DNA of 64,000 nt from Undaria pinnatifida. Lineage: Eukaryota > Sar > Phaeophyceae > Laminariales > Alariaceae. Below the pieces are notes generated by a model. It did no database searches, had not been told where the DNA came from, and saw only the letters and a program-made list of their open reading frames with translations. The position numbers and the translations under genes are program-made. Shown piece after piece: positions 36,101 to 48,100 of this stretch (within the stretch, counting starts at the first letter, position 1; every line of letters begins with the position of its first letter). Location: NCBI GenBank assembly GCA_012845835.1, contig JABAKD010000016.1, forward strand, positions 757,343-821,342, in the 5' to 3' direction.

Positions 36101-39100
36101 GTGAAGTTGGTGGCTTTGGTGGAGCTGCAGTGGCCACTCGCTGCGGCATTCTCGTGGACGTTTTGTTCCTTCCCCCCCCCCCCCATACGCGCCTCAATGG
36201 CATTGTGCCCAAGGTTGAGTTGCCATCGAAGCCGGATATGATGTCAGATATCACGATCAACATCGTACCACTTGAACAATATCCCTCTGGTTCGTGGCAG
36301 ATAAGAGATCGCAAGTTGTCTGTTATCTGTTGTATTTTTGGTTGGTGGCACATATCTGGTATTGTATTAGTCTGTACAAAGTACTACCTGGTACTGTGGT
36401 TTGTTTCGTGTTGATCATTTTGTGACGACTGACGCGAAAGTGCTCGGTCGTGCGCACACCCCACGTACGTGGCAGCCTAGGTGTGTGCTGTGCGATTCCG
36501 TGCACGCTATAAAACCGGGTTCTATTTTACGTTGCAGTTTCTCTACGAGTATTTAAATTAATAGCAGGTGTCGTAAGTATATTACAGCATACCTCGTAGT
36601 AACAGGATGTTTTTCGTTTTCAATTTTTCTTCTTTCTTTTTCTTTTCTCTTCTTTTTTCCTTGCAACTAGTCTGGTGTGCCTGGCTGGCATATGTTTCGC
36701 CCTCGTCATCATTGCGGTTGGCATTGCATGGCCAAGTCATCTCGCTGCACTTGCAATGCGCGTCTCTGTCTTGCAGTTTGTGATCACAGAGTTCGTCTGT
36801 CTAGGAGGCATCGGCAAGGACACTGAAAAAATATATACACCCCCGATGGTGTAAGTAAGCCATGCACCCTTACCCCACGTATTTTAATCTTATGTGCACA
36901 CACCCTGATCCCACTGATCCCACCCCCTTTTTTGATTTTCGGGCAAAGTCGGGGCTTAGGCTTCTGGTCGGGTTGGGACCTGGTACCAGGTACATGGTTA
37001 TACTGTTAATAGTAGTAGTATATTTTATAGGGTTGCATGGCTTACGATAACATCGTTATGATAAGGGTGTTAATCTTTTTTTGTTTTTTTTCAGTTTTTT
37101 TGGCACGGACATTGGTTGTGCTGGATGTCTCTTAGACGGGTGGAAATGTCAGTTTAATGTGAAGAACACGCACAGAGCTTACCGACTGCATTACGTTATA
37201 CCAGGTATGTATGGTATGATATGGTATCGCAGGATACCGTGTTCGTAGGGTATTTACTAGGGTTATTTTCTGGTGTGGCGTTGAGAGTTGGGGTTAGGGT
37301 TAGGGTAACAGGTAGCCGGGGAGAGAGTGGCAGGGTGTGCTTGATTCCTGCGTTAAATTCGTCTGTGCAGGATATCTTCGAACGCTCTTACCTCTTTTGG
37401 ACGTTAGCAGAAGAGAGAGGGGCCCTATGAGATGGACTCTCCGCGACTAACGTAACTTCAAGTAGCGTGCGAATACTTGGAAGGAGAATAAATTGCGCAG
37501 TTTTCACTCTTGACTATTTTAAAATAGCCTACTCTTGGCACGCTCGCTTCAAATGCCAAGCACGGGAAGAGCAATTTGGAAATCCCAACCAAGAATCAAT
37601 CTGTCGAACTTTGACCCCGTATTATGAGAGCCACGCCGAAGTTTGAGCTCGTGCGACATTTTCGTCGGGTAGGATGGGCTGTCAGGGCGAGGGGTGGGGG
37701 GAAAGGGGGGGCGGGGTATGGAATGGAGACACGAACGTCGCGCACGACGGCGCCCTTTAGCTTTTGCTTCAGCTTAAAGAGACATCGAAAGCGCTCGTGT
37801 ATCGTGTCCCGCATGCACTATTCCTGGTATATGAAATGCATGGTACACGCAGCAGGTTTCTGCTTTTTGAATTCCCAGCGGAGGCTTTCTTGCGGTGGCG
37901 CCGTGGCGGCTGCGGCTGCGGCTGCGGCTGCGGCGCGACGTCTTTTTCCTGGCCTTTTTTTTCTCCTTTGAATTCGACGGGGGTGCTTGTCTCTGCAGTC
38001 GCCCATTCTTCGTTGGTTGTTTTAGCAGGCGATTAATAGCTGGTTTGACCAGCTGCTTTTTGCTGGTTGTTTTGACCGGCTGCGTTGACTGACTCTATCG
38101 GCTGGTTGTTTCGGCCGGCTGTTTTGTCTGGTTGTTTGGGTTGGCTGTTTTGGCTTGCCTTTCGCCGTTAGGCTGCTCTATATAATACGATGCCGGGCGT
38201 TGCTAATACACGCTCAAGTCTTCGTACCAAGCGCAACGCATGTTGGGATGTTGTCGCTCGATTGTCTTTTGTGTGTGGTTGGCTGTCTCTTAACGTACCC
38301 CCCCCCTCTGCTGCTGTGTGTGTTCTTCACATTAATCCATTGTTTCTACTCATCGACGTGTTGTGCGGCAGGTTCGGAGCGTGCAAGAGTCCATTGACCA
38401 ACTCGAGAAGGACCGAGAGGCTGCTACTGACGACATGGTGAGCACCGAGCGCGCCAACCCCCGTTGCTTCTCCTGCTGCCTTTGCCGTTGCCGCCGCTGC
38501 CGCTCCTACCGCGACTTTCACCGCTTCTATTTATCAGTATCACGATCATGTTTTTGCTTTAGGTTGACCATACCGTGTATGACAGGTTATAGCATACCCC
38601 CTTGGGATGAATTTCAGAGCGGGTTGCCTGCAAAGCCAAGGGGACACATACAACGAAATTGCGGCCTCCGGAAGATCTTGCAGAAATTTTCCATAGACGC
38701 GTCGCTCGCCGTTTTGCACTCTACCGGTTGCCGAGGAAATGGAGAAAACCGGCGTCGAAATTCGACCGAGGGGGTTTGTTGTATGTACGCTGTCATAAAA
38801 TACACGGTAACCAATCACTTCGTTGTCCTTGCCAATTGCTAGCTCCGCGGTTAAGTTGTCTCTTTAACACGTCCATGAGTGGATACTGGTTTCAGTGCGC
38901 TGCATCGCGCCTTGGGTTGAGCTTTTTATTGTAATTATCGACGTTTTGAGAAGAGCAGGGTGGCACGGGCACGCGCCCCCACGCTAATATTACAAACACT
39001 GGGTGCTGTGGAAAGGAATGCGGTACTAAACCCTCTTTCGGGTTGTCGACATGCCGTCAGTACGCTACCGTCTGCTATCACCATCTTTACGAAACACAGC

Positions 39101-42100
39101 ATCAATACATCAATACAGACACTTGACGTTCTTGTAGAATATAACTTTGCGGGCAAGTACAATTGGTGACCTTTGTCGACCCTAAAGCGCTTGCTCGACA
39201 AATTTAGAGAAGTTTCCGCCGCGGTCACGTGTACATCTACGGTCCAGTCACAGAATGTACCTCAGGATTGCTCCCATTATGTACACTGTACAGTATACAA
39301 GGAGTTCGTCATGTATCGGTAGATTATCCTGCGGAAATTTCTGTGCTCAAAAGTGTGTCTGTATACGCCACGGCACTAATTACCAGTTGCGCTGTTGCGC
39401 GGGCGCAACTTTTGGGTCGGAATTGCTGCCCCCCCCTGCGGGACTGCGCCGCATGTTGCGCGCACGCTTGCCGCCCATGTCACGCTGCTCGTAGACACCG
39501 TCCGGCCCCTGTTGTGCTGCGCCCAACAGACGCCAGAGCCCTAATTGATGCCGCGGTATACTGTTATGCGCTGTTATGCCAGCTCCCACAAGAAGTTAAG
39601 CTTGAAATTACCAGAACTTTATGAAATTTGGGATGTGTGATGATAATACAAGTGTGGAACACACCCTTCTCAAACGGAAATCTAGCCCGGGCCAGTGCCC
39701 GGTTTCTGGTAATAGACCCGATGATACTTTATACATTAACGGAGCCGGTCCTGCGACCGCGGACCAGATTATGGCGATGAGTTAGTGCGAGAATATCAGC
39801 AACAACAAGAGCAGTACTCACCCTTGCAAGTTGAAGCTACCCCCGATTTTGGGCCTCGATTGTCAAGGTATCAAGGTTTAGAGCTGGCCCCAGCGTAGCT
39901 GTTGGTTAATATTGGTAGAAGCCATGGCGCTGGTGCGGCCGGCTCCCATGACCCAGCCTATAATTGGTTGGGTGTTGTTTGCCAGCACCAGATTATATAT
40001 TTATATATTACAAACATAAAAATACAATCCATCTGTGAGATCGAAGATTTTGTCGAAACTCATCTTTGCAAGCTGTGTGTGATACTCCGATCGCGCGTAT
40101 TGCGGGTTATGTGTTCTCATTAAGGATTTAGGTCGGCGACTCCCCTTGCAACTACAGTGTGTAGCTATCAGGCTCAACAGGGTGATGTTAGTCAGTCTGG
40201 GCGTGGAAACTATAAAACCCGTTTTTGATGGGGACAAAATCTGACAGCTATGGAAGGAAATGCATCAGTTTATCAAGTGAATCCTGTAAGTCGAATAACC
40301 GGTGTGGGGAGGGCGGCGTTTTTAAGGAAGTTGGGGGGGGGGGGGGGGGGGGGGCGAAAAAATCATGTCGCATAGATGTAGGGGTTTGATATATGCGCGG
40401 TGCTAGGTCTAGGCGATGGTGCGGGTATATATGTATATTGTAAAGCATTGCACTCTACGAAGTACGCACTGTGTAGCACGCATACTGGAAAATAACACCC
40501 CTAGGATCAATTTCCGAGCCGGTTTGCTCCTCAACAAGAGGGGCACCCACAACAAAAATAATGGCTTTCGAAATATTTCGTGAAATATCAATCTCGTCGA
40601 AATGTTCCCATAGGCGCATCAATCTGCGTGTGATTCCTCACGCAGCGGAGAAAATAATATTGGAAAGTCGTCGTCGGAGGGAATGTATTACGTCGCGTGT
40701 TATTGAGGAAAAATTACACCTCAGCTGTGGGATTGCGAGTTTCGTCGAAACTCCCATCTTGTGCAAGCTGCGTCTGACGCTTCCGTTGCGCGTGGTGGGG
40801 GGGATGTATGTTCTCGTGAAGCGTGCCGGCCGGTGCCGCCCCCGCTAATACCAGAGTGAAATTGTCATTGCGTCATACCAGTATAGTTTATGGCTGGTAT
40901 ACAGTACGAGGTACGTCGTATGTAGGATAGCCGCCCTGTGTTCGTACCCCCCGAACGTCGCGCTCACCGACCCCGCGTTGCCCTCGATGCGGCTTCCTGC
41001 TGCTATTTTGGATGCGGCTGCTACTGCCGCTGCCGCTGCCGACACTGCTCCTCCTGCCGCTGCTGTTCTTGCTGTCGCTGACGATGATCGTGACGGTGAT
41101 GCTGCCGATGCCACTGCTTCTGCTGCTTGTGCTGCGTCTGCTGCTGCTGCTACTGCTGCCGCTTCTTGGCTGATGTGGTCTTGGCCAGGCAACCGATGAC
41201 ATGGAACTGCGACTGCAACTGCTGCGAAGGAGGGGGGAACTGGTGGCGCATTTCGCAAGCTGCGGTAAGTTTTACACTATGTTAATCCATTAACTTACTA
41301 GCCCTTTTGAGACTCTTCTGCACGTTGCGACCAGGAACACGACGAGTGCGATTTTGCCAACCTACTACGATAATACTTGAAGTATTGATTATTTGACTGG
41401 AAGAGCGCGCAGCAGCAGCATCACCAGGCTGTTCGCGTTTGGTGCTGCAAACGCCGCTCGTTTCATAGCACTTCGGACGCTTCCCCCGACACTGCAGGTT
41501 GGGCTGCTTTGTGTCACCGATGCTGTAAGGATCTTGAACAAACCGACATTTTCCCCTTTGAATTCCCGACATAGTCAGCATGTAACAGTTCATGGACATG
41601 CTACTCGTACGGATCGTTGAAAGGGCATGATATTGTTTCATGTCGTTTAGCACATACGTAGTACTCCACTCCGGACGGGAATGTAAGGGTCGTTGGAGGA
41701 TGTACATGAATCCCCAAATGGTCCTTACATTTCAGTCCAGTGGTATCATACAGCAGGAAGTGTAGTTTAGGGGTGAACTATGTACTTTATGTAAACATTC
41801 TATGGAGACGGTATGACCGCTGGTATCCAGTGTGGTAACTCGTTGGCGTTCGTTGGCGATCCAAGTCAGGGGCGGGGCGAAGCCGTGGGGGGGGGGGGGG
41901 GGCGTCTTCTGTTTGTCGAGTTGATAGCTGCCGAATCCGATTTGTTCCCGACGAGGATGCCCCTTGAACTTGCGCACTATTAATAGTAATGGTCCATAGT
42001 TAGAAACTTCGTGAAAATGCCGGTTGTGATGGATGGATGGATGGATGGATCGGTGGGTGGGTGGGTGCGTTTGCGTGTATGCGGCTGTGTGGGTGGGTGG

Positions 42101-45100
42101 GCGGGTTGGTGAGTGGGTTGGTGAGTGCGAGGGTGGGTGGGTGGGTGAGTGCATGGGTGGATGCTGTGTGTTTGTCGGTCGGGCACTAGCGGTTAACCAC
42201 TATCGACGTGCACTGGTAGGAGGAATGGTGTGGTGTACGCCCCTTTGCGGATTGCTTGCGTCAGGGGGACGGGCAACTGTCACAAGTATGACTTGCTTAT
42301 AATGACAACATTAGTCAGTAGGTGTACTGCACGTCCTTGGGAGTGAGCGGGGGGGGCGAACCCAAGATTCGACTACATGTGACAGTGGATTCAACTCTTG
42401 AATGTGCACTGCACGTTGTCGGACGGCTAACGCGATGGCGATTATATACCACTTAGCTGTGTTGTGTCCCTGGTAGGCTTCTACAATAGACTTGGTCGTG
42501 TGGCTTATCTGTTGGTTTTCTTTTTTCTTCCTGTGGCTGTTCATGGGTGATCGACGTTTCAGCTTATGTTGCACAACGCGTGGAATTCACCATGTTATTA
42601 TTAGCAATACGCGTATGCTAAGTTAATACATTTAATACCTGGCATGGGGTAGTTTGATCGCAGGTTCTTGGTGTACTCCAACCGACTAGACGATTATTCG
42701 TTTTTTGTCGTAGGACAACGGTAATACACACCATGAACAGAAAAGGTTCCAAGGGGAAGCGCAAGAAGACTCACGCGAATAGACGTCGTACGGAGTTTCG
42801 AGAATCCAGAAGAGTTGGCAAATCCCGGCAGCCTTTGCCTCCACCGTGGGGACCGACTCTCAACCCCTTCACTGCTGCATTCATCAGCCGATTCTAATGC
42901 GAAGTGTTTTGTCCTCATAGCACGCGAATCAATCTCTTACAAAACTAAAAAGGTTGCAGCGGTATGTAGCACACGTCAGAGGAACAATTAACCCAATTTT
43001 CTGGATTGGAACTTCCTAAATCGAGCGAGACGATATTGCACCGTTTACACGATGAAGCCGGGCCCGCTGGGTTAGGGGATGCTGAAATTGGTGTCCGGAG
43101 TACGGGGTATGGAGTTGTACGGCACAGGCGCCGATTCATGGTTCCACTTAACCACTGCTCCACGCGCATGCTCCATAGGCGATTGACGGCTTACATTTTG
43201 GGGGCTATATTTCCACCTACGGCAAGTCCTAAAAGGATCAAGGAAAGTAACACAGCATGGCAGTCTTGCACAGGGAATTTTATCCTCCACGTAGACGTTC
43301 AGCGATAAAGCTTCTCATGCGTGAACCGCTGGAACACCTTTCGTGAAAGAGGGGGGCTGCAGAATCGTCGCCTATTCGGGTATTGTCTTCGACCCATCAC
43401 CATCCGTTGCTCAACAATTTTGCAAATTATGATGGTATGATGGGCGCGTTTTTTGGGGTTTCTGTGTCTGGTGTCAACAACGCTTCGTGTTTTAGTCGCT
43501 GGAACACCTTTCGCAAGCAAATATCGCTGCTGTGATTTTTTTGTATGGTTTCATTGTAAGATTTTATTATGGGTATTATGGGTGCTTATTCTACGGTGGT
43601 ATTGCTGTCAACAGCTACATGTAGAACTACTGACACGTTGTGATATGTGCATTCCAATGGTGCTGTAGCACGTAATACTTATACTACAGCTGTTGTTTTG
43701 TTATGTTATATACAGCTGATTAAACGTACCAGGTACTTGTTATTTCGCCTCTCCATACTGTAATTTTGACAACGATGTTTTACATGCCATAGAAAGTATT
43801 TATATTATTGCTGCGTTGTCATCCTAGTTAGCTGTGAGAACGATGTGTAGTACATGAATACTTGTGAAGTTTCTTGTCGCACTGCTGTAAGGGATACTGC
43901 TGTCTTGCTTGTCAAAGCATCTATAATGCTAATGTTATTATTACGTTTCATTTCAGGTTTAATGTTGACTATTTGCGATACATGCATTTTTGGTACTGCT
44001 GTTATTACTGTTGGTAATGTTTTTGCTACTGTTGTACCTTGAATGTATTTTTACCAGGTATGTTGGTATTAACACTGATGAATCATGACAACTTACTACC
44101 TTGGCATGAAGTACTTTTTGTTGTTAATGTTCACCGTTACAGCATTCGTAGGAATCATTTTTGTATTTCAGAGGATAATGCATATGCAATCACGACCTAC
44201 TGGTGTATAACACAGTTCGCAAAGATGAGTATCGACCATAGATTTATCGAGCTCAAAGCTGATGAGTTCATGAGATTTTTATGCTCGAAGGGTCGAAGCC
44301 AGGACAGCACTACGGTGGGGGACCACGTGGGAAGCCTTGGCAGGTCTCTTCGTTTTCCTCTTTTGGCGCCCGTGTTATTTTCCCTGCCTTGCCTCAGACT
44401 AACGCCCCCCGCGGCCACGTTACCCCTTTTACCCCTTTTTATCCACCACACTTACGGCAAACGTGCACCCACTCGTCTTGTCATGATTTTCTTCCACCAA
44501 TGAATAGTAATCCTTGCGAAAACCTTGCTAAATGTCAGTGGCGCGCTTTCGGAACTTTGTGGTTCCCGACGAATCCTACTACTGTACGCCAAAAACTCCC
44601 AGGACTGGAGTCTGAGATGCGCAAGGGGATTTTTTTGGCGGACCCCCGGGACGTGGACGCCATGCTTGCGGCCGCCCACGAGATTCACGGAGGCCGACAA
44701 ATAGCCCCCCCTGGGTGGTGAGCGGCTTGGAACCCGAAATTTGATACGGTTTTTTTTATTGTGTTTGGACTTTTTTAACCCTGTTGAGACTTTCGAAATA
44801 AACATGGAAATAAATATGGAGTAAATGTGATGGCGGTCAAGTGAGAGCCCACCCCTAACCTCGATCGCCTGGGTTTCTCGGAATAGCCCTAAGGCCGACC
44901 TACTAAAAAAAATCCGGAATGAAGATGTAATGAGGCGTTGGCGTGGACTATCAACTTTTTGGTCGACTCTGGGCCAAGTCGTGAACAGTACTGGTTACAG
45001 CATTGCTCATTGTTCCCACCAACCATCGCAAGCTGACCTGGGTAGTGCTGATTGGCTATAGTTTCGATGGTTGGGGATGGGTGGTTATAGTTTCGAATTG

Positions 45101-48100
45101 CAATCCGAGGAGTTGTACGACGCGCGCATAACATGGCACTACCAATCTACTCTATTGATATGAATATGCACGAGCCTTTGTTTACTAGCCCTCTTGGGAG
45201 TTGATTACAGTATAGCGGTAAAACAAATAGATAAGTACGTTATTGTATTGTTGAGCATGCAACACACGATGGTGCAAGTTACGCGCGTGGTTGCATTGGA
45301 GTCCGACTAAGCCCAATATTCTAAAACGAGCGAAACGAGCAGTAAGTCAGGCTTAGAAATATTTGTGGAGTAAGACGCGCGAAATCCGTTCGTCTTAATT
45401 CACTTTTTACGTCTTAGTCCATCTTACGTTCGTCTTAGCGCTTAGATTCGTCTTAGCGACACGTCTTAAATTTGTCTTGGCGCGTCTCAGATTCGTCTTA
45501 TCACGTCTTAGACTTCGTCCTGGCGCGTCTTAGATCCTTCTTGGCACGTTTAATTCACTTTTTGCGCGGATTTCGTAGATTAGCCATGTCGCATCTTCGA
45601 TAGTACTGAAAACAAGGAATCTATATGTCGATAAGCAACCGACAGGCAACTACCACGGGTTACTGGTGTTATTATTGCCTTTATTATTATACATTCCAGC
45701 TGTGAGATCGAATATTTTGTCGAAACTCATCTTTGCAAGCTGTGTGTGATACTCCGATCGCGCGTATTACGGGTTGTGGGTCCTCATTGAGGATAATAGG
45801 TCGGCGACTCCCCTTGCAACTGCAGTGTAGCTATCAGGGTCAACAGGGTGATGTTAGTCAGCCTGTGCTCGGAAACTATAAAACCCGTTTCTGAGGGGGA
45901 CAAAATCTGACAGCTGTGGAATGCCTTCATTATTGCCACACATCTACTACTACTGCAATATTAATTAATAAGTACAAGTAAATGCACAGAAGAGCAGTAC
46001 TTCGAGTTACGATATCTCGTACGTACGAGTATCACGTGCCAGTATCCTTGGTATCTGCAAGAAGAATAGCACATTAATAACTGTACGCGGTCGTCTGGAA
46101 TGCTCTCTTTTCTTGTTGGGATTGGACGAAACACATGATGAAGCAGCATGGAAACGTTTGATGACTCGTACTTTCACTCAGAAAGCAGCCGGTTTTCGTG
46201 CGCTGTGCTGGTTAGATGTGCTTAGATGGCGCAGTGTGGTGGTGAGGCTGTGGCGAGAACTTTGGCTGCGTGGGCTTGGGAGGAGTGCGCGGGGTGTAAT
46301 TTACTACCCCCAAAATATTCGAAATATGACGTCATCAGCGAAAATGCGGGAAACCGGGTTCGATGTCCCCGGTTACAGGGAAAAACGCTTGGTAACCCGA
46401 AGAAGGAAGGTTCGAAAGAAACAAGTTGGAGTCAACTGCCGTTCTTGCTTCGTTTCCACAGCTCGATATGGTCGTATCGATCCCCTAAGACGTCTTGAGC
46501 TGCGCCTGGTATATTCTAAGACGAGTCTAGGACGCACCAAGACGCGATATAGCGAGTAAGACGCGCCTCTCTTAGAAAACGGATTAAGGCACATTTTAAG
46601 GCACGTCTTGAAAGATTGGGCCTAAGTCCGACACTACACTACTCATCGCCCCATTACCTGGCAGCCCCCTTTGCTTCATGTGACTGATGCCTCAATCGTC
46701 AGATATATTCGTCATTTCTCTTGATTTCCCCCGCCTAAAGCCAAAAAAATACTAGCGATAATACCTCCGTTAGTTATATATACTTCGAAGTATATAAATG
46801 GTAATAAATTTATAAAGTAGATGTGATGTTGGATCTGGCTCAAAATTGCCCACCTAAAGTAAAAATACCAACACTAACCATTATAGTGAACAAAAAATAG
46901 GACCCCTTCTAACAAAAACTCACCCATATAGTATATTGCAAGTACCGACAACGCAGCTTCCAAAGATGAGTATTGACCTGAAATTCGTCGAACTCACGGC
47001 TGACGTCCTTGAAATATTTTTTATAAAATGGAACGTGGATAAGGCTGCCACTTCTTATGGTTGTTCTTTGCTGTTGTCGATTTTTCTGCGTTCCGAAAGC
47101 GTCAATTTACGTTGACATTTTGTTGACCCCTTTCAGGCTTCAGAGGGAAAACACTTTCATACACGTGACGACTGTTGCATCGGATGCAGGAGGTAGCCCG
47201 CTGCTGGGCTGGGTTAAGGGAGGACACCTTTGGTGCTCGCGCTGAATTTTATACAATCTGCGTGACACTACTCGAAGCACAGACCGCTCGCGATGGACGG
47301 GTGATTCGATCATACATTTCTTTTGGTCAAGTTTTGGTCGTTTTGACTGATTCCCCATGGGTCTACTTTTCACACGCCTTGAACCAGCTTCTTCTGTAAA
47401 ATCGGGTTGGCATCGTGGTGCGCACTGGCTTATCATGACAGATGATGGCGTCATTCCGAGAACTGAAGAAGGCGATTGGGGTAAGTGTTGCGGTTAGGGT
47501 TATAGGGCCTTCGTGTCGAAGCTGGGCTGAGGGGTTGACCCAGCTTTGATGAAAGGGATGATAGTGCCCACGAAGTTCTCAATACACCTTTATTCTGAGA
47601 ACTTTCTCAGGCGGTCGACTTTTAGGGTTATAAAGCCATATTTTCGAAGCTCGGCCGAGTCATGTGACACGGCTTCATTTCTTTAGAGCCCGGATGCCTT
47701 TTTGAAGCTGGGCTAAATTGGAAACGCACGGCTCGTTTAAATCTTGATTGCGGCTGTAGCACTGAAAGCTCTCGCCCCAGCAGTTGAAACGTCGTCGAAA
47801 GGATCCCGACAAAAGTTGCGCCGATTGGTTCGTGTAGTACGGTCCTGCGGTTTGTATTTTAGCATAGACTGCTGGTTTATGTTGTGTGGTGTGGTGTGAC
47901 GTGGTGTGGCGTGGTACAGTATTGTGTGATGGTGTAGTGTAGAGTAGTGTGGTTCGGTTTGTGCAGTGTAGCGTGCCGTACTTGCACAGCAGTGCGTGAA
48001 GTGTGATGTAGCGGCGTGTTGTGCGTTAAATCTTTTGTGCTGCACCGTAATACGCGCGATCGGAGTATCACACACAGCTTGCGAAGATGAGTTTCGACAA

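Larger units (their letters stand above)
38438..47441 (+). other. RWP-RK intron 4 (9.0 kb)
   Basis: Packed with small repeats: related fragments at about 38608-38760 and 40500-40650 sharing GCGGGTTGCCTGC-like starts, a MITE-like copy at 40021-40256, a G22 run at 40331-40354, a hairpin element at 41666-41742, GGAT/GGGT tetramers at 42030-42160, a TIR element at 45301-46632 and partial repeats at 44208-44262 and 46945-47005. A 54-codon ORF (42733) and a frame ending at 44721 are the only protein-like pieces. Confidence 0.6.

Noticed and set aside
37290-37310. Interstitial telomere-like GGGTTAGGGTTAGGG
   Set aside because: Only two and a half units; no evidence of a chromosome end or fusion.
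46226-46375. A-box-like TGGCGCAGTGTGG and B-box-like GGTTCGATGTCC
   Set aside because: About 130 bp apart, too far for a tRNA or typical SINE, and inside the 45301-46632 element.
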